From: Streptosporangiaceae bacterium
GTDB taxonomy: Bacteria > Actinomycetota > Actinomycetes > Streptosporangiales > Streptosporangiaceae
Assembly: GCA_019246795.1 (NCBI GenBank)
Contig: JAFAPY010000357.1
Coordinates: 1-64,000, forward strand
Direction: 5' to 3'
Length of the DNA: 64,000 nucleotides
Below the pieces are notes generated by a model, which saw only the letters and a list, made by a program, of their open reading frames with translations, made no database searches and had not been told where the DNA came from. The translations under genes and the position numbers were made by a program. Below, in pieces: positions 21,134-30,105 of this stretch; position 1 is the stretch's first letter, and the number at the start of each line of letters is the position of its first letter.

Positions 21134-21940
21134 TCACGCCAGGCTGGCGATGAGCTCATGCACCGGCTTGCGGCGGCCGGTGTAGAAGGGAATCTCCAGC
21201 CGCGTGTGCACCCTGGCCTCGGCGCCGCGCAGGTGGCGCATGAGGTCCACGATCCGGTGCAGTTCGTCGGCCTCGAAGGCGAGGATCCACTCGTAGTCGT
21301 TGAGGGAGAAGCAGGCGACCGTGTTGGACCGTACGTCGGGGTACTCGCGCGCCATCTTGCCGTGCTCGGCGAGCAGCCTGCGGCGCTCGGCCGCGTCGAG
21401 CAGATACCACTGGTAGGAGCGGACGAACGGATAGACGCTGACGTAGCCGCGCGGCTCCTCCTCGGCCAGGAAAGCGGGGATGTGGCTCTTGTTGAACTCG
21501 GCCGGGCGGTGCAGCGCCATGACCGACCAGACCGGGTCGCTGCACCGGCCGAGCCGGGTCCTGCGGAACCGAACGTAGGTGTCCTGCAGGTCCTCGGGGG
21601 CCGGCGCTACCCACCAGAACATGAAGTCCGCGTCGGCCCGCAGGCCCTGGACGTCATAACAGCCGCGGGTGACGATGCCCTTGCCCGCTGCCTGGTCGAG
21701 CAGTTCGGCTACCTCCGCGGCGGCGGCCTCGCGCACGGCCACCCCGGCTTCGCGGTCTGCCGCGTCCAGCGCGGCCCGGTCGGCCACCCGGAACACCGAC
21801 CACATCGTGTAGCGGATCAGCTCATTCAGGTCGCGGGCCTTCGGCTTGCTGGCGGTTTCTGCCGTCCTCGCCAGGTCATCGTTCGCAGCCATGCCTTCAT
21901 TGTCGGCCATGCCTTCATTGTCGGCCATGCGGCCGCTCAC
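21134..21940 (-). CDS. hemQ: coproheme decarboxylase (chlorite dismutase-like HemQ)
   Basis: '[13 protein letters not shown]', '[14 protein letters not shown]', '[17 protein letters not shown]', adjacent to cgoX. Confidence 0.95.
   Translation of the reverse strand: MSGRMADNEGMADNEGMAANDDLARTAETASKPKARDLNELIRYTMWSVFRVADRAALDAADREAGVAVREAAAAEVAELLDQAAGKGIVTRGCYDVQGLRADADFMFWWVAPAPEDLQDTYVRFRRTRLGRCSDPVWSVMALHRPAEFNKSHIPAFLAEEEPRGYVSVYPFVRSYQWYLLDAAERRRLLAEHGKMAREYPDVRSNTVACFSLNDYEWILAFEADELHRIVDLMRHLRGAEARVHTRLEIPFYTGRRKPVHELIASLA
21890..21925. repeat. 2 x 18-bp repeat (plus degenerate third) encoding MADNEG at HemQ N-terminus
   Basis: catgccttcattgtcggc at 21890-21907 and 21908-21925. Confidence 0.93.
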
Positions 21941-21941
21941 T

Positions 21942-23483
21942 TTACCGGGGCGCTGGCTCCCGCCCCCGCAGGTACGTCATCACCTGGCCTGCCGCGGCCT
22001 GCGCGGTCGCGACGCATGCGGGTATGCCGATCCCGTCGTAGGCGGCGCCGCACACCGCGAGGCCCGGCTGGGACGCGATCGCGGCGCGTATCCTGGCCAC
22101 GCGGTCCAGGTGACCGACCGCGTACTGGGGCAGCGCGCCTCCCCAGCGGCTCACCCGGGAGACGGCGGGCGCGCCGCGAACGCCGGTCGCCTCGGCCAGC
22201 TCGGCCGCCGCAACCGCCACCAGGTCCTCATCGGCCCGCTGCAGCAGCGCCTCCTCGCCGATCCGGCCGGCCGAGCAGCGCACGATCTCCAGGATGCCGT
22301 CATCCGATCGCGCGGTCGGGCCGACCAGATGCGGCCACTTGACCGTGGAGAAGGTAACCGCCTTGACCGCCCGGCCGTCTACGGCGGGCACCAGGTACCC
22401 GCTCAAGCCGCGGGCGGCGAGGCCGCCGCCGGGGAACGCGGACCGCGGGTAGCCGAGCGTGACGATAGCCATGCTCGCGTAGCTGAACTCACCGAGCGCC
22501 GCGACGCCGGCGGCGCCCGGCACGCCGGCGAGCAGCCGCGCGGCCGGCCTGGCCGGGACCGCCAGGATGACCGCGTCGGCGTCGATGTGCTCGGCCGCCG
22601 CCGCAGAGCCCACGGTGATCCGCCAGCGCCGCCCGGTCCGGGACAGCTCCCTGGCCATCGAGCCGGTGCGCACCGCCGCGCCGGACGACTTGGCCACGAA
22701 GGCGGGCAGCGTGCCAAGCCCTCCGACCAGCGTGGTGAACACCTGTCCGCCGGCCCGGACGCCGCCCTGGCCAGGTGCAGTCCGGGCCGGTACCGTCTGG
22801 CCCGGTACCGTCTGGCCCGGTGCGGCCTGGCTCGGTCGTGCCTGTCTCGGCGCGTCCAGCAGCGATCGGGCCGCCTCGGCGAGGGACCGGTGCCTGCGGG
22901 CGGCGGCCGCCAGCGTAGGCAAGGTAGCGTCGAACGACAGTTCCGCGGCACGCCCGGCATAGACACCGCCGAGAAGCGGATCGACCAGTCGGTCCACGAC
23001 CTCCTGCCCGAGGCGCGCCGCCACATAGCGCGCCACGGGGACGTCGCCGGCGCGGGGGGTCGGCGGCAGCTCCAGGTCCTGGCCGGCCCGGGCGACGCCC
23101 TCCGCGGACAGCACTCCTGACATGCCAAGTTCGGCCATGTCCGACGGCACGCCCATGAAGTGACGCCGCGGCAGCGGACGCAGCGCCGCGCTGGTCCAGA
23201 TCGCCGCTGCCGTCGTGCCCGGCTCCACCCGCAGGCCGGACAGCCCGGCGTCGGCGATAAGCCCGGTTCCCTCCGGACGGGTGACCAGCAGCGCCTCGGC
23301 CCCCTCATCCACGGCGACGCCGCCGATCTCCGACACCGACAGCTTGCCGCCGAGGCGCGGCGACCCCTCCAGCACGGTCACCCGCACCGGCTGGTCCCGC
23401 AGGAAGAACGCCGCCGCCAGCCCGGATATCCCGCCGCCGACGATCACCACGTGCGGCAGCGCCTTCGCACCGTCCATACCCAC
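21942..23483 (-). CDS. cgoX: protoporphyrinogen/coproporphyrinogen III oxidase
   Basis: FAD motif '[19 protein letters not shown]', '[18 protein letters not shown]', next to hemQ. Confidence 0.95.
   Translation of the reverse strand: MGMDGAKALPHVVIVGGGISGLAAAFFLRDQPVRVTVLEGSPRLGGKLSVSEIGGVAVDEGAEALLVTRPEGTGLIADAGLSGLRVEPGTTAAAIWTSAALRPLPRRHFMGVPSDMAELGMSGVLSAEGVARAGQDLELPPTPRAGDVPVARYVAARLGQEVVDRLVDPLLGGVYAGRAAELSFDATLPTLAAAARRHRSLAEAARSLLDAPRQARPSQAAPGQTVPGQTVPARTAPGQGGVRAGGQVFTTLVGGLGTLPAFVAKSSGAAVRTGSMARELSRTGRRWRITVGSAAAAEHIDADAVILAVPARPAARLLAGVPGAAGVAALGEFSYASMAIVTLGYPRSAFPGGGLAARGLSGYLVPAVDGRAVKAVTFSTVKWPHLVGPTARSDDGILEIVRCSAGRIGEEALLQRADEDLVAVAAAELAEATGVRGAPAVSRVSRWGGALPQYAVGHLDRVARIRAAIASQPGLAVCGAAYDGIGIPACVATAQAAAGQVMTYLRGREPAPR
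22787..22846. repeat. 4 x 15-bp in-frame tandem repeat in cgoX (PGQTV-type pentapeptides)
   Basis: ccggtaccgtctggc x2, ccggtgcggcctggc, tcggtcgtgcctgtc; protein '[26 protein letters not shown]'. Confidence 0.92.
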
Positions 23484-24145
23484 AGCGTGTCAGACGCCCG
23501 GCGGTGGGGGTACCGGCCGTACCTTCCCGACCGGCGCGGCAGGGCCAGCGGGCCAGATAACCCGGTGCACTTAGGGCTGGCGTAGACCAGGCCCGTCTCG
23601 ATGAGTGCCGCGTTCGGGTTGCCGGAGGTGCCAATGGCCTTGAAGCCGAGGTCGACTCCGGCGTCACGCGGCAGGGCGGAGGGCTGGATGGACGCCTGCC
23701 AGAACGCACTGTGCCGGTTGGGTCGGATGACCTTCCATATCAGGAGGCCTGCTACATAACTGGGTGGCTTCCCTGCGAAGTAGTTCCGGCACGACGGGTT
23801 CGGCTGGCCGACGTAGGTGACGCTGGCCGGCACGCCGTCCGCGCGGAGCGTGGCCTGCAATCCACTCGGGTCGCGCAGCTCGTTGATCGTGACCTCGATC
23901 GTGCCGTTTGCCTGCTTGTTCACCGTGTAGGCGGCCAGCTGGGCGTTGGGCGGGTGGCCGACAGGCAGCAGCGCTGCCCCCGCGAGCGCCGCGCCGGCCA
24001 CTGCGGCCGCGGCCCCGGCCACGCCGGGGATCCGGCGGCGGGCGCGGACCGCACGGCCACGGCGAATGATCTGCTCGATCGGCGTGTCCATGTGCACCGC
24101 GGTGAACGGCTCCCGCACCCTGGTGATCAGGTTGTCGTCATTCAT
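23444..24145 (-). CDS. membrane-anchored hypothetical protein, probable partner/anti-sigma of the adjacent ECF sigma factor
   Basis: Start MNDDNLITRVREPF at 24145, one TM 'GVAGAAAAVAGAALAGAALLPVG'; downstream of the sigma gene on the same strand. Confidence 0.7.
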   Translation of the reverse strand: MNDDNLITRVREPFTAVHMDTPIEQIIRRGRAVRARRRIPGVAGAAAAVAGAALAGAALLPVGHPPNAQLAAYTVNKQANGTIEVTINELRDPSGLQATLRADGVPASVTYVGQPNPSCRNYFAGKPPSYVAGLLIWKVIRPNRHSAFWQASIQPSALPRDAGVDLGFKAIGTSGNPNAALIETGLVYASPKCTGLSGPLALPRRSGRYGRYPHRRASDTLWVWTVRRRCRTW

Positions 24146-24164
24146 GATGGGCCTCCTGCGGCGC

Positions 24165-24695
24165 TCATGATGGGTTCTGCCCTCGCTGCGGCGCGCGTTC
24201 ATAGAGCGTGGATGTGAGCTCTTCGCGCAGTGTGGCGATGGCACGGGCCAGGTGGGCCGTCACCGTGCCCGGCGCGATGCCGAGCACCTCCGCGGTGCGG
24301 CTTGTGTCCAAGTCGAGAAACAGCCGCAGGGCGACCACCTGACGTTGCCGATCAGGAAGCCGCAGCACGGCCGCTATGATCTCGGAGTCGATGGGGCCGT
24401 CCGCGGCTGCGCCGGCGGCCGGCCGTTCCGCGACCACGCCGGGGTCCGGCAGCGGCACCTCCCTGCGGTGGCGGCGCCACCTGGAGACGTTCAGGTTGAG
24501 CGCGGTGCGGACCACCCATGCCGCAGGCACCGGGTGCCTGCTGACCGTGCGCCAGAACGCCCAGGCCCGGGCGAAGGCCTCGGCGACAAGGTCCTGCGCG
24601 GTATCCCAGTCACCGACGCTCACCAGGACGGTGCGGAAGCAGTCGTCTCGGGCCGCGCGGTAGAACTCTGCGAATTCCGTTGGTCGGGCTTCCAC
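24165..24695 (-). CDS. RNA polymerase ECF-type sigma factor
   Basis: 'DTAQDLVAEAFARAWAFW', 'RLPDRQRQVVALRLFLDLDTSRTAEVLGIAPGTVTAHLARAIATLRE'. Confidence 0.93.
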   Translation of the reverse strand: MEARPTEFAEFYRAARDDCFRTVLVSVGDWDTAQDLVAEAFARAWAFWRTVSRHPVPAAWVVRTALNLNVSRWRRHRREVPLPDPGVVAERPAAGAAADGPIDSEIIAAVLRLPDRQRQVVALRLFLDLDTSRTAEVLGIAPGTVTAHLARAIATLREELTSTLYERAPQRGQNPS

Positions 24696-25018
24696 GCCAA
24701 TTCAACGCGCCAAGGCCTCGCGGCGCTTACATGACGGCGTCTTTTCGATGCCACTCGTCTCGCATTGGAACATCGCGCACAACCAGAGCTGGTGGCGTCG
24801 TTTCGCGGAGCGCTGGTTTGCTCTAGCGCCGATACTGCCGGGCCGAGATAGTAGTGCCGCTCCCGCGGGGTCGTCGATGTCAGGGTCATGCGGTCAAGGA
24901 AAGAATGCTCAGCTGACTATATTGAAATTAAGTTCAGTATGATTGGTATATGACACGATAGCTGATATAGCGTTCGTATCGGTCTCTCGGTTCCTCCCTT
25001 CCGTACGAATGGTGTCGC

Positions 25019-26815
25019 ATGGCCCAGGACGTTTTCCGAGGATTTGACGGCGAGCAGCCAGGTCGTGGCGTGCCGCTTTCCGGCGCGGGGAACCGCGGGG
25101 ACGGCCGCAGGCCGTGGCCGGAGGATGAGTGGGATGGCGGGGAGGAGGCGCTGGACGCACTGGTCGCCCAGGTAGACGCTGGCCGATACGACGCGCCGCC
25201 CGAGGACCCCATTGAGGAGCTGCTGGGCTGGATCGCGGATGCCGCGGCCGGGTTCGCGCCCGGTGGCATGGCGGAGGGGATGGGTCCGGGCCCGGTGCTG
25301 GCTGCTTTGGTGTACGGTGCGGCCGGGGAGGACGGCAAGGGCCTGGCGGCGCTGACCGGGGACCAGCTGCTCGGCCTGGCCGCCGCGGCGCGGCGGCTGG
25401 AGTCGCGGGCTGCGTGGACCCAGCTGGCCGCGGTCGCGGAGTTCGCCGCCCGCCGCGCGGCCGGGCCGCCCGGCCCGGCGCAGTTCGCCGCCGATGAGCT
25501 GGCCGCCGAGCTCGGCCTGACCTGGCAGGCCGCGGCCGACCAGATGGCGTACGCGTCGGCGCTGGCCGTCCGGCTGCCGCGGACTTTTGCGGCGCTGGCC
25601 GCGGGAAAGATTCACCCGGTGCACCTGCACATCATCGAGGACGAGACCCGGGTGCTGTCCGACGCCGACGCGGCGCAGGCGGACCAGGAGCTGGCGCAGG
25701 CGGCACCGGGCATGACGTGGGGGCAGCTGCGGTATGCCGCGCACCGTCTGGTGCTGCGGCTGGATCCGGACTCTGCGCGGCGGCGCAAGGAAGCCGCCCG
25801 CAACGACGCGCACGTGCGGCCGTTCCGGGAGCAGTCCGGTAACGGCGGGATGATCGGCCGGGAGCTGCCGGCTGATGAGGTGCTGGCCTCCTGGCAGCAC
25901 GTGGAGCAGCGGGCGCTGGACCTGCGCGCCGCGGGGATGGCGGGCAGCCTGCGGGAACTGCGGGTACGCGCCTGGCTGGACCTGCTGCAAGAACGCGACA
26001 GCCGCAGTACCCTGGCCGCCCAAAGCGGCGCCGGCTTTGCAGATGCCGGGCCTGAAGATGGCAGCCCGGACGCCGGCAGCGGCCAAGGCGTTAGCGGCCC
26101 GAGCGGCAGCGGCGGCGACAGCGGTCCCAGCGGAAGCCGCCCGGCCGGGACTTGCCCGCATGGCGCCGCTGGCGGGAACACCAGTCCGAGCCTGGCGGCG
26201 CTGGTGACGATCACGGTGCCGCTGGGCACGGTGGTGGGCCATTCCGCAGCTCCGGCAGATGTCGCCGGGTTCGGCCTGGCCGACCCGGACACCGCCCGTG
26301 ACCTGCTGGCCGCGGCCATCCGCGACTCGCGGACCCGCTGGTGCGTGACCGCCCTGCACCCCGACGGTACCGCCGCCGCGCATGGCTGCGCCGCCGGCCG
26401 ACACCACCCGCCGGCCCCTGGCGGCCCCGGGCCGCCCGGACCAGGAGCCGCGGAGTTCCTGGCCGGGCTGAAGATCAGGCTCCGCCCGGTGATCCGCGGC
26501 CCGTGCGACCACGGCCAGGCCGAGGACGGGTGCCGGCCCAGCCGCGCGCTGGCCCACCTGGTCCGCGCCCGCACCGCCCGGTGCGCCGCGCCCGGCTGCA
26601 GCAGACCCGCCGGGCGCTGCGACCTGGACCACACCACCGCCTGGGAGAACGGCGGCCGGACGTGCCAATGTGACCTGGCCCCGCTGTGCCGCCACCACCA
26701 CCGGTGCAAGCAAGCCGAAGGGTGGTCACTGCAACAACCGGAACCGGGCGTCCTAGTGTGGCGGACCCCAGCCGGACGGACCCACATCACCACGCCCACC
26801 GTCTACGACGTGTGA
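25019..26815 (+). CDS. DUF222 / HNH endonuclease domain protein (13E12-type)
   Basis: C-terminal 'RCAAPGCSRPAGRCDLDHTTAWENGGRTCQCDLAPLCRHHHRCKQAEGW'. Confidence 0.92.
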   Translation: MAQDVFRGFDGEQPGRGVPLSGAGNRGDGRRPWPEDEWDGGEEALDALVAQVDAGRYDAPPEDPIEELLGWIADAAAGFAPGGMAEGMGPGPVLAALVYGAAGEDGKGLAALTGDQLLGLAAAARRLESRAAWTQLAAVAEFAARRAAGPPGPAQFAADELAAELGLTWQAAADQMAYASALAVRLPRTFAALAAGKIHPVHLHIIEDETRVLSDADAAQADQELAQAAPGMTWGQLRYAAHRLVLRLDPDSARRRKEAARNDAHVRPFREQSGNGGMIGRELPADEVLASWQHVEQRALDLRAAGMAGSLRELRVRAWLDLLQERDSRSTLAAQSGAGFADAGPEDGSPDAGSGQGVSGPSGSGGDSGPSGSRPAGTCPHGAAGGNTSPSLAALVTITVPLGTVVGHSAAPADVAGFGLADPDTARDLLAAAIRDSRTRWCVTALHPDGTAAAHGCAAGRHHPPAPGGPGPPGPGAAEFLAGLKIRLRPVIRGPCDHGQAEDGCRPSRALAHLVRARTARCAAPGCSRPAGRCDLDHTTAWENGGRTCQCDLAPLCRHHHRCKQAEGWSLQQPEPGVLVWRTPAGRTHITTPTVYDV

Positions 26816-26877
26816 TCCGTTCGCCAGCCGACGGCGACGGGCTTCCGCGATGCCGGCGGGGCGGGCAGGATTTGCCT

Positions 26878-27615
26878 ATGCGGATTGCGCTTTTCGTCAC
26901 GTGCCTGGCGGACACGCTGTATCCGAGCGTGGGCCGGGCGACTGTGACGCTGCTGGAGCGCCTCGGCCATCAAGTGGAATTCCCGCAGGCCCAGACGTGC
27001 TGCGGCCAGATGCACGTGAACACCGGATACCAGAAGGAGGCGCTGCCGCTGGTCCGCCATTACGTCGAGACGTTCGAACGATGCGAGGTGATCGTGGCGC
27101 CGTCGGGCTCGTGCGTGGGGTCGGTCCGGCATCAGCATCCGATGGTGGCCAGGGGCCGCGGCGACGAGGCTCTCGCCCGGCGGGCCGAGGCGGTCGGGCA
27201 GCGCACGTTCGAACTGTCGCAGCTGCTGGTGGACGTGCTCGGGCTTGAGGACGTGGGAGCGTTCTACCCGCACCGTGTCACCTATCACCCGACCTGCCAC
27301 TCGCTGCGGATGCTGCGGGTCGGGGACCGCCCGCTGCGGCTGCTGCGCCACGTCGAAGGGCTGGATCTGGTGGAGCTGCCGGACGCGGAGGTCTGCTGCG
27401 GGTTCGGCGGCACGTTCGCGCTGAAGAACTCCGACATCTCCACCGCGATGCTGGCCGACAAGATGCGGAACGTGCTGGGCACCGGGGCCGAGGTCTGCTC
27501 GGCGGGCGACAGCTCCTGCCTGATGCACATCGGCGGCGGCCTGTCACGGCTGCGCGCCGGGGTCAAGACCGTGCACCTGGCCGAAATCCTGGCCGCCACC
27601 AAGGACGCCGCATGA
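26878..27615 (+). CDS. lutA: lactate utilisation (Fe-S)-binding protein LutA
   Basis: CCG motifs 'QTCCGQMHVNTGYQKEA', 'EVCCGFGGTFALKNSDIS'; start ATG 26878. Confidence 0.95.
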   Translation: MRIALFVTCLADTLYPSVGRATVTLLERLGHQVEFPQAQTCCGQMHVNTGYQKEALPLVRHYVETFERCEVIVAPSGSCVGSVRHQHPMVARGRGDEALARRAEAVGQRTFELSQLLVDVLGLEDVGAFYPHRVTYHPTCHSLRMLRVGDRPLRLLRHVEGLDLVELPDAEVCCGFGGTFALKNSDISTAMLADKMRNVLGTGAEVCSAGDSSCLMHIGGGLSRLRAGVKTVHLAEILAATKDAA

Positions 27616-27672
27616 CGACGTGCCTGGGCACGCCGACCTTCCCGCCCGGCGTGGGGCACCCTCGGCGCGCCC
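27612..27672 (+). pseudogene. lutB 5' fragment (first ~18 codons)
   Basis: 'MTTCLGTPTFPPGVGHPR' matches intact LutB 'MTTAYLGMPTAPPGVGHLR'; then runs into repeats and the antisense gene. Confidence 0.85.
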
Positions 27673-27673
27673 G

Positions 27674-27736
27674 GGCTCAGCTGGACGGCTCGGAGGCTCA
27701 GCTGGACGGCTCGGCGGCTCAGCTGGACGGCTCAGC
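27674..27736. repeat. 3 x 21-bp tandem repeat ggctcagctggacggctcgg(a/c)
   Basis: Units at 27674-27694, 27695-27715, 27716-27736; the last overlaps the stop codon of the minus-strand gene. Confidence 0.95.
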
Positions 27737-29905
27737 GTGGGTGAGCCGGACGGTGACGGAACGGACCGTGCCCGGCAAGGTGACCGTGCCGGTCTGCTCG
27801 TCCACCGTTCCGGAGCTGGCGTGGGCGATGTTGTCCACAAAGGCGGGCAGCTGGAACAGCACCGGCCCGGCAGCCTGGCCGCCGCTGAGCGTCAGCGTGA
27901 CCGAGGCGCCGCTGGCACGGATGGTCAGCCCGAGGTGCTTCCCGTCCGTGGTCGGGAAGTTCGCCACGCTGATGACCTGGCCACCGCGCACCCAGCTGTC
28001 CGGCACGCCGCGCCCGACGACCAGGCTGCCGTCGGACCGCTGCGCGGCCAGCGAGTCGAGCAGCACCATGTTGGCGTTGGCAATGCCCCAGGCGTGCGGG
28101 CAGGAGCCGTTCCCGTTCTCCGGGTGAACGCCGATCCACGGCGAGCCCGGGTTGGGGAACTGCTGGCTTTCCCACCACGAATACGGCCCGTCCTGCCCGT
28201 TGGCGATCATGAACTGATAGCCCAAGATGCCCTGGTCCCGGTAATCGTTGCTGGCCAGGCCCCACTCGCCGTACCCGGCGTTGTAGGCAGTGCTGTAGTA
28301 CTGGGTCGGGTAGCCGCCGAACGTGTCCGGCGGCAGCTTGCCCGCCAGCCGGGCGAAGCCGTACCGGTACGTGGCGTCGATCAGGGTCAGGCCCGGACCG
28401 GACAGCGGCGCGCCGAACAAGTAGCCGTCCCATGCCCAGCGGCCGAACAGGAACGGCGCCGCCCAGTTGGCGTCCTCGGCGTTGGCGCAGCGGTTGTCGG
28501 TGTTCGGCTCGGTCATCGAGCAGGGCAGGTAGTTCAGCTGGTAGGCGGAGATCGTCGCGTCCAGCGTGGTGTTGACCACCGCCAGCAGGCTGTCGTACTC
28601 GGAGGCGGCCCAGGTCGCCTCGCTGGTGTTACCGACCTGCTCGGCGAGCCAGTGGTAGGCCCACAGGCCTGTCAGCGCCTCGTAGTTGTCGATCGTCCAG
28701 TAGCCGTTGGCGTCGACGTCGTTGGTCTTCTCCATGATCCCGCCGGGTCCGGTGCGGTCGGTGGCGATCAGGTGCGCGGCGTCCTTGATGCTCGGCTCGC
28801 TTGCCCCGCTGGGCCCTTCGGTGCTGAAGTTCGCCTTGACGAAGCCCAGGTCCCCGGTCTTGAGCAGGTAGATGGCCCAGACCCAGGGATAGGTCCACAC
28901 CCCGTCGGCGTACTGGGTCTGGGACCCGATCACGTACCGGGCGCGGTCCAGCAGCCCGTGCGCATCGGTGAAATAGCCCTGGGTGAACAGGTTGGCCAGG
29001 ATGCCGATGACGTCGTGGCTGAACTCCTTGTCATAGCCGTTGGCGCCGGTCTTCAGCTCTTCGCCGGCCCGGATGATCTGGGTGTAGATGAAACCCGTCT
29101 TGTAGGCGTCCACCAGCTGCTGGTCCGGAAGCTGCTGGATCTGGGCGATGCTGGCCAGCTGGCCGTTCCAGTACGTGGCCATGTGCGCGAAGTGCTGGTC
29201 GAAGCCCCCCGCGGCGACGACGGCGCTGTCGGACGGATACGGGTAGCTGCCGCCGAACTTGTCCGACGGCACCGCGTAGTCGTGGTTCACGGTGCCGTGC
29301 GGCGGCACCGTGTCCGGCGCTGAGTTCAGCGGGATCAGCCCGGCCGACGCTTCGGGGTCGATGGTGACCGGGCTGCCCGTCGGGTTGGTCACCTGCACCC
29401 GGCTGTAGATGATCACGAAGGCATCGCCGCCGATGGTCACGTCGTCGCCGAAGTTGGTGATTGAGATCGTGGCGCCGTCCCGGTGGAACGTCGTCACCAG
29501 CGCCGGCAGGTAGCCGTCGGCGTTGGCCCACGTAGTCGGGCTGTCGTCGTAGACGCCGTAGCCGTACGTCGTGCCGGTCACCGCAGCGGTGCTGCCGCTG
29601 CCCGGCCCGCCGCCCGGGCCGCTGGTGTCGACGAAGAAACTGCCGCCCAGGCAGGCCACCACCGCCTGGGTATTGCCCGCCCAGCCGATGACGCCCGCGT
29701 CGCCGAACGTCCCGTAGATCGTCTGGCCTCCGGTCGGCCCGTTCGCCGCGCAACTGTATGGCGCGGCCGTGGCCGCCGCAGCGGGCGCGGCCAGAGCCGG
29801 AGCCGTGCTCGCGGCGCCGGCGAGGGTCAGCGCGGCAGTCAGCATCACGACGACGCGCGCCCGGCCGATAAGGCGCGAGAATGCATGTTCAGGTGGCATT
29901 GCCAT
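27719..29905 (-). CDS. secreted (alpha/alpha)6 six-hairpin glycosidase-like protein
   Basis: 728 aa with signal peptide 'VVVMLTAALTLAGAASTAPALAAPAAA'; aromatic-rich helical-toroid-like sequence ('YWTIDNYEALTGLWAYHWLAEQ', 'WIGVHPENGNGSCPHAWGIANANMVLLDSL'). Confidence 0.72.
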   Translation of the reverse strand: MAMPPEHAFSRLIGRARVVVMLTAALTLAGAASTAPALAAPAAAATAAPYSCAANGPTGGQTIYGTFGDAGVIGWAGNTQAVVACLGGSFFVDTSGPGGGPGSGSTAAVTGTTYGYGVYDDSPTTWANADGYLPALVTTFHRDGATISITNFGDDVTIGGDAFVIIYSRVQVTNPTGSPVTIDPEASAGLIPLNSAPDTVPPHGTVNHDYAVPSDKFGGSYPYPSDSAVVAAGGFDQHFAHMATYWNGQLASIAQIQQLPDQQLVDAYKTGFIYTQIIRAGEELKTGANGYDKEFSHDVIGILANLFTQGYFTDAHGLLDRARYVIGSQTQYADGVWTYPWVWAIYLLKTGDLGFVKANFSTEGPSGASEPSIKDAAHLIATDRTGPGGIMEKTNDVDANGYWTIDNYEALTGLWAYHWLAEQVGNTSEATWAASEYDSLLAVVNTTLDATISAYQLNYLPCSMTEPNTDNRCANAEDANWAAPFLFGRWAWDGYLFGAPLSGPGLTLIDATYRYGFARLAGKLPPDTFGGYPTQYYSTAYNAGYGEWGLASNDYRDQGILGYQFMIANGQDGPYSWWESQQFPNPGSPWIGVHPENGNGSCPHAWGIANANMVLLDSLAAQRSDGSLVVGRGVPDSWVRGGQVISVANFPTTDGKHLGLTIRASGASVTLTLSGGQAAGPVLFQLPAFVDNIAHASSGTVDEQTGTVTLPGTVRSVTVRLTHAEPSS

Positions 29906-30012
29906 GGCTACCTCCGACTATTTTCGCGCTCACTACCCAGTGCGGGGCGACTCAAGACCACGATTCCGCACGAACTGTAACTATTCCGGAACTGAGCGGG
30001 CAGGATGTGCCC

Positions 30013-30105
30013 ATGCGGATTGCGCTTTTCATGGCCTGCCTGGCGGACACCGTCAAGACCGTGCACCGCGCCGACACCCTGGCCACCACCAAGGACGCGG
30101 CATGA
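30013..30105 (+). pseudogene. internally deleted lutA copy (30-codon in-frame 5'-3' fusion)
   Basis: 'MRIALFMACLADT' + 'VKTVHRADTLATTKDAA' versus lutA 'MRIALFVTCLADT' ... 'VKTVHLAEILAATKDAA'; TGA overlaps the lutB ATG. Confidence 0.9.

Noticed and set aside
24145-24180. Duplicate 'catgatggg' around the sigma/partner junction
   Set aside because: Very short and partly explained by overlapping start/stop codons; insufficient support for a repeat call.
25019-26815. DUF222-HNH gene as a mobile intron or homing element
   Set aside because: 13E12-like HNH proteins are widespread multi-copy families in actinobacteria; no terminal repeats or transposase seen here.
27719-29905. Transposon origin for the gene inserted in lut
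   Set aside because: No transposase, integrase or clear terminal inverted repeats; the duplicated flanks derive from lut sequence itself, so a segmental duplication is the more economical model.
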